From: Bacteroidales bacterium
Lineage (GTDB): Bacteria > Bacteroidota > Bacteroidia > Bacteroidales > UBA932
Assembly (NCBI GenBank): GCA_017509685.1
Contig: JAFWPA010000056.1
Location: 62,001 to 126,000 of the forward strand
DNA: 64,000 nt
Reading direction: 5' to 3'
The position numbers were made by a program, and so were the translations under genes. This document shows, piece after piece, positions 60,373-64,000 of the stretch. Each line of letters begins with the position of its first letter. The stretch's first letter is position 1. Below the pieces are notes generated by a model. That model worked only from the letters and a program-made list of their open reading frames with translations, made no database searches and was not told the origin of the DNA.

Positions 60373-63300
60373 TACCGGATCCTGGTGGTGGAAATTGGCG
60401 GCGCCTTTGTACAGGATGGTGCCCTGGACCGTCTTTTCGCTGTCCGGGCCTCCGATATGGACGGGAGCGTTGCTGGTGAGGGTAAAAGGAGCCAGCGTAT
60501 TGCATTCCGACCAGTGGACGGGCGTGGCAAAACGGTAACCGTAATAACGGATGTCCGTCACATCATAGAACAGGCTTTGCAGGTAGTATTCCGACAATGT
60601 GCCCAGCGTATAGCGGAGATGGATGGGCCAGGCCGAAAAAGCGATATAATGCTCCAGGTTAAAGCTTCCTTCCCGACAGGACAGGCCGGGTACCGTGGAG
60701 GAAAAACCATTGGAAGAGAGCTGCAGGTTCCCGGAGAAGGAGACGGCCTGGGCGGCGGGATAGTACAGGATGAGGTCTTCGCTACTGAATCCGGTCTCCA
60801 CAAAGGAAGGATGCACGTCACGGGCATAGGTGCAGCGGACGCCCCTCAGGTCCTGCGAGCCCTTTTCCAGTTGGGTCGATACGTCCCGGGCCAGGATGCT
60901 GGAAGCCCCTAGCAAGGCGGAAAAGGCGAAGGACGCCGACTGCTCATCGAAGCAAGGTCCGTCGAAATGCTCTTTGAGCGGATGTCGGTACCAGTAACGG
61001 GAGAAGCTGGCGCTGAAACTGCAGCTTGCGTCCATTTCCAGACCCAGGGGATTCCACATGGCCAGCCGCAGGTCTTCCCCGTTTACGGCTTCCACCGCTA
61101 TGCTGAAGCGCCGGTGCAGCAGGTGGCATACGATGGAGTCGGAGTACGTGCCGGAGGAAACGGTGACGGTGATATTCCTGTCGCCGGTTTCGGGACCGGT
61201 CTGGGAAGGCGAATAGGGTAGGGCCGTATCGTCAAAGGAGAGGGGACTGTCGTAGCGGCTTGTCCAGATGTCCAGCCGGTAAAGGGTGGAGCCGGCCGGG
61301 GTGAGCTGGCAGTGGAAATCGTTGTCTGAGTCGTGTGTAACGGTGAGGCCGGAGAGATTCTCCAGTTTCACGAAGAATGTCTGGCAGAAACCGTACATCA
61401 GGAAGAAATCCTCTCCGGCGGGGGTGGCCGAACACTGCATGGCGGCGGGATTGTTGGTGCCGCCGCAGGCCTGCATGATGGTGACCGACTTCACGGGCTG
61501 GCTCAGGACCTGGCAGGTGGGATGGATGTGCAGTTCGTCATCGAAGAAATAGCTCATGGAAAGGATGTAGTAGTTGTCTTCGTCGTAGGAGAAGGCCGTC
61601 CCTTTGGGAGAAAACCGGAAATTGTACAGGCTGAAGTCCCAGGAGCCTTCATCGGGCAGGTCATTTTTCAGCTCGAAACAATCTTCCACTACACTTTCGT
61701 TGCATTCGATGTCCACCGGGTTTTCCACGAAGAAATTGTCCAGATAAAAGCCGCCGGCAGTTGCTCCGGAGGGCGCATAGCTCATTCCGGGCATGGAATG
61801 GACGCCATGGCCGCCCCACAGGAATTCCTGGTTGGGAATTATGTGGTTGCAGTCGTCGGGGTCCACCAGCACCAGGTCCAGGGACGGGGCTTTTCCCTCG
61901 CTGTCACCCAGCGTAAAGGTGGTATTATAGATGTATGTGTTGGATGTCAGGTGGGTCTTGAGACGGAGCCGGGGCTCTTTCTGCCGGAAGATCCATTCCT
62001 TGCTCTGCAGGATGTCTCCGCCATCTTCCCATGTGAGCGTGAGGACGGAATAGTTGTCGCGGTAGATGTGGGTGAAATAGCTGTATACAAAGAGTTTGCG
62101 AGTAGCGTGGTCATACCAGATGTGGGAGCGCCGGACGTTGGTTTTGCCGTTGCCGAAAGCATCGGCGCCGGGGTTGACCGTCAGGTTGCAGGACGAACCG
62201 GCATCCGGAACGTAGCTGCCGCCATCGGCCCGATAGTAATTGGCCAGGCCGGCCTGGAGCGTACCTTGCTCTTCAAACAGGCTCTCGGGCAGGCGCACCA
62301 CCATCCACTGGCCGCGGTACTGAGGGGTGTAAAGCAGTTCCACGTCTTTCCAGAAGGAAACTTCGGAGGTGGCGGTAATATCCACTTTGTCGCTGATCTG
62401 GCCGCTGGCATCTCCGCCTTTCAGCTGGAAGACCGTCCCTTCCGGCGTGTCCGGGGCCGCTTTTACCGTAACCCGGCCGTCGTTCAAGGGCTGCACGGTG
62501 AGATAGTTGTCCGGAAGCCCGTCCAGATAGGTTTCAAAGCACAGGTATTGCGGATTCAGGGTGGTTTCATACCGTACAATCAGCATCTCTCCCGGCGCCA
62601 CTTTCAGGCTGCCGTCGTACACCCAGCGGAAATACTCGGACGACAGGTCCGGACTCAGGGTGAGGCTCAGTTTCCTGCGCACGTTGCGGATGATGTCGAA
62701 GTTGGAGCACATGTCGTCGTTCTGGCCCGGGTAGAAGCGGTATTTGAAACAGCGTTCGCCCAGGTGGGGGTGCGATGCCTTCACCGCTAGTTCCGCGTAG
62801 GAGCAGCAGTCCACGGCGCTGCCCAGATCGGCAAAAACGCTGTTCCAGGCATTCGCGGGGCCGATATCCCCCTGGCAGTTCTCCAGGAAGTAGAGGGTGA
62901 GATAGCCGGAACTCTTGCCGTCGTCTCCCATCACGTTCAGCCGGGCCAGGTCGCTGTCGGTGGCCATGTCCACCATCGCCAGATCTTCGGTCGATGCGCA
63001 CACCCCGACGCCATCGCCCGTATAAAAATAGGGGACGCGGGTGTTGCTGTGGGAGGCGATGACTTCTGCAGCTTCCACCGTCCATCCCGCCTGCGCATAG
63101 GGCTGCACGTTGAGGCGGATGTCGTAGCGGGCGAAGAGGCGCTTGATGGTGAGAACGAAGGCTTCGTCGGCCGAATCCAGCGTGAGTCCTTTCCGGACAC
63201 CCGACATGGGCATTCCGTCCGTCTCTACCCGCGCCAGCGAGAGGGCGTCGCCGCACACGTAGACGAGGGCTTCCAGCTCGGCCTCCGTGACATCGGCGCG

Positions 63301-63699
63301 CGCCAGAAGGCCTTCCAGGACGGCGGCGTTGTCCGGATCCGGGTTCACGATGGCGTACACGTCCATCTCCTGGCTGTTGCCGCTGCTGTCGGGGCCCACG
63401 GGGATGGTCCAGTTGAAGGTCTTGGATTCGGTCTTCAGGCCGATGTTACGGCCGTCTTCGTCCAGGAAAACCCGCCCGGTGTTGGCGTCGAAGGCGAAGA
63501 GGTAGGCCGTGCGGAAGTCCTCGGCCTCCACGGAGATGACCGATTTGCTGTCGGGCGCGTCGCTTTCCAGCCGGGTGGAGACAGTCTGCAGCCGGGTCAC
63601 GGGGACGGCTGTTATTGGCTCCGGTATTTCTTGGAGGGGCGTTTCCCGCTGGCAGGCGGCCAGGAGCAGGACCGCACCCAGGATGCGTTGGATTTTCAT
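60361..63699 (-). CDS. Large DUF4906-type fimbria-associated lipoprotein
   Basis: A 1,112-residue lipoprotein (lipobox LLLAAC, Cys16) consisting almost wholly of beta-rich sequence. The N-terminal 230 residues look like a fimbrillin/Mfa-type domain (SVEAEDFRTAYLFAFDANTGRVF, YAIVNPDPDNAAVLEGLL, FARYDIRLNV); the centre and C-terminus match the general form of DUF4906 proteins found as accessory tip or anchor subunits in FimA/Mfa loci. No catalytic motif. Start at 63699 gives the lipoprotein signal; 30 upstream codons in this frame overlap the next gene and are rejected. It lies seven bases after a fimbrillin-like gene that runs off the window, so a fimbrial operon continues to the right. Domain name is tentative. 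Confidence 0.65.
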   Translation of the reverse strand: MKIQRILGAVLLLAACQRETPLQEIPEPITAVPVTRLQTVSTRLESDAPDSKSVISVEAEDFRTAYLFAFDANTGRVFLDEDGRNIGLKTESKTFNWTIPVGPDSSGNSQEMDVYAIVNPDPDNAAVLEGLLARADVTEAELEALVYVCGDALSLARVETDGMPMSGVRKGLTLDSADEAFVLTIKRLFARYDIRLNVQPYAQAGWTVEAAEVIASHSNTRVPYFYTGDGVGVCASTEDLAMVDMATDSDLARLNVMGDDGKSSGYLTLYFLENCQGDIGPANAWNSVFADLGSAVDCCSYAELAVKASHPHLGERCFKYRFYPGQNDDMCSNFDIIRNVRRKLSLTLSPDLSSEYFRWVYDGSLKVAPGEMLIVRYETTLNPQYLCFETYLDGLPDNYLTVQPLNDGRVTVKAAPDTPEGTVFQLKGGDASGQISDKVDITATSEVSFWKDVELLYTPQYRGQWMVVRLPESLFEEQGTLQAGLANYYRADGGSYVPDAGSSCNLTVNPGADAFGNGKTNVRRSHIWYDHATRKLFVYSYFTHIYRDNYSVLTLTWEDGGDILQSKEWIFRQKEPRLRLKTHLTSNTYIYNTTFTLGDSEGKAPSLDLVLVDPDDCNHIIPNQEFLWGGHGVHSMPGMSYAPSGATAGGFYLDNFFVENPVDIECNESVVEDCFELKNDLPDEGSWDFSLYNFRFSPKGTAFSYDEDNYYILSMSYFFDDELHIHPTCQVLSQPVKSVTIMQACGGTNNPAAMQCSATPAGEDFFLMYGFCQTFFVKLENLSGLTVTHDSDNDFHCQLTPAGSTLYRLDIWTSRYDSPLSFDDTALPYSPSQTGPETGDRNITVTVSSGTYSDSIVCHLLHRRFSIAVEAVNGEDLRLAMWNPLGLEMDASCSFSASFSRYWYRHPLKEHFDGPCFDEQSASFAFSALLGASSILARDVSTQLEKGSQDLRGVRCTYARDVHPSFVETGFSSEDLILYYPAAQAVSFSGNLQLSSNGFSSTVPGLSCREGSFNLEHYIAFSAWPIHLRYTLGTLSEYYLQSLFYDVTDIRYYGYRFATPVHWSECNTLAPFTLTSNAPVHIGGPDSEKTVQGTILYKGAANFHHQDPVIGF

Positions 63700-63706
63700 A
63701 AGGCAA

Positions 63707-64000
63707 TTAGAGATTGATTTCGCTGTCGCTCCCGTCCCAGCCGTCGTTGATGTCGAAGGAGAGGTCCAGGACGTCGGGGTCGATGTCAATGATTTCCGGG
63801 TCCGACGAGCCCCGTCCGCGGATGACGATATCGGTGGCGCTGTACACGTAATTGCGCTCCATGGCCGGGACGTTGATCTGGTAATACATGGTCTCGTCTC
63901 CCAGCGTGGCTTCGATAATCAGCCGGGTGCAGCGGCGGCACCAGACGTCCATTTGGTGCCTGTCGTTCCCGATAGGGACGGGGTCTGGGAAGGCGTAGAA
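63707..64000 (-). CDS. Fimbrillin/Mfa-like subunit, C-terminal fragment (runs off window)
   Basis: Open from the right edge (no stop or certain start seen; the ATG at 63952 is likely internal). The 97 visible residues include RLIIEATLGDETMYYQINVPAMERNYVYSATDIVIRG followed by GSSDPE, the typical last strands of Bacteroidota fimbrillin-like and Mfa2/FimB-like proteins, and an acidic C-terminal tail (IDIDPDVLDLSFDINDGWDGSDSE). It precedes the DUF4906 lipoprotein by seven bases in the same operon. Whether it is a stalk, anchor or tip subunit cannot be told from this fragment. Confidence 0.65.
   Translation of the reverse strand, partial: FYAFPDPVPIGNDRHQMDVWCRRCTRLIIEATLGDETMYYQINVPAMERNYVYSATDIVIRGRGSSDPEIIDIDPDVLDLSFDINDGWDGSDSEINL

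Overview
The window is a 64-kb piece of a Bacteroidota chromosome, most likely an uncultured Bacteroidales from a gut or rumen community. The evidence is the SusC/SusD pair, a hybrid two-component system, many lipoproteins, fimbrillin-type genes, a tmRNA tag ending in NNNYALAA, and promoters of the Bacteroidota type (TTTG, 19-20 bp, TAnnTTTG). GC content is high for the phylum (roughly 55-58% by eye), so long antisense open frames are common and have been discarded. The genus is not determined.

Layout. (1) 1-4930: end of secA, two bactofilins, and an LruC/DUF4842-like lipoprotein. (2) 5041-13280: a five-gene overlapping operon (HEAT repeat, processive GT2 synthase, TPR plus outer-membrane barrel, DUF4838 glycosidase-like lipoprotein, DUF1573 lipoprotein) that looks like a synthase-dependent exopolysaccharide machine. 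(3) 13406-16987: nucleobase uptake (UraA-type permease, Tsx-like DUF5020 channel, AzgA-type purine permease). (4) 17233-45368, with the GH3 at 45450-47732: a polysaccharide utilization locus with HTCS regulator, SusC, SusD, a surface glycan-binding lipoprotein with a duplicated module, three GH3 enzymes and about ten esterase-type hydrolases (five CE1 enzymes with N-terminal beta-sandwich, two other CE1-like lipoproteins, two type-B carboxylesterases, one serine beta-lactamase-like hydrolase). No endo-glycanase is seen. (5) 47744-52000: porin, ABC transporter, PqqD, S24/S26 peptidase and HprK-like kinase in one overlapping operon that runs straight into a PUL-type GH3. (6) 52050-55563: TPR, YebC, esterase, GT4. 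(7) 55652-58467: recF, DUF721, lpdA. (8) 58491-64000: phosphotransferase, tmRNA, NlpC/P60, DUF4906 and a fimbrial subunit fragment running off the edge.

The PUL appears built to de-esterify and deglycosylate a heavily acylated, possibly short, glycoside: SusC/D and the binding lipoprotein would capture it, esterases remove acyl or phenolic groups, GH3 enzymes trim sugars, and the HTCS switches the set on.

Unexplained structure: a family of about 90-110 bp palindromic elements with terminal inverted repeats at four intergenic sites of the PUL; a second GC-rich hairpin repeat found once between genes and once in-frame inside the S24/S26 peptidase gene; and a 9-base word, ACATCGGCC/GGCCGATGT, counted 22 times where about one is expected.
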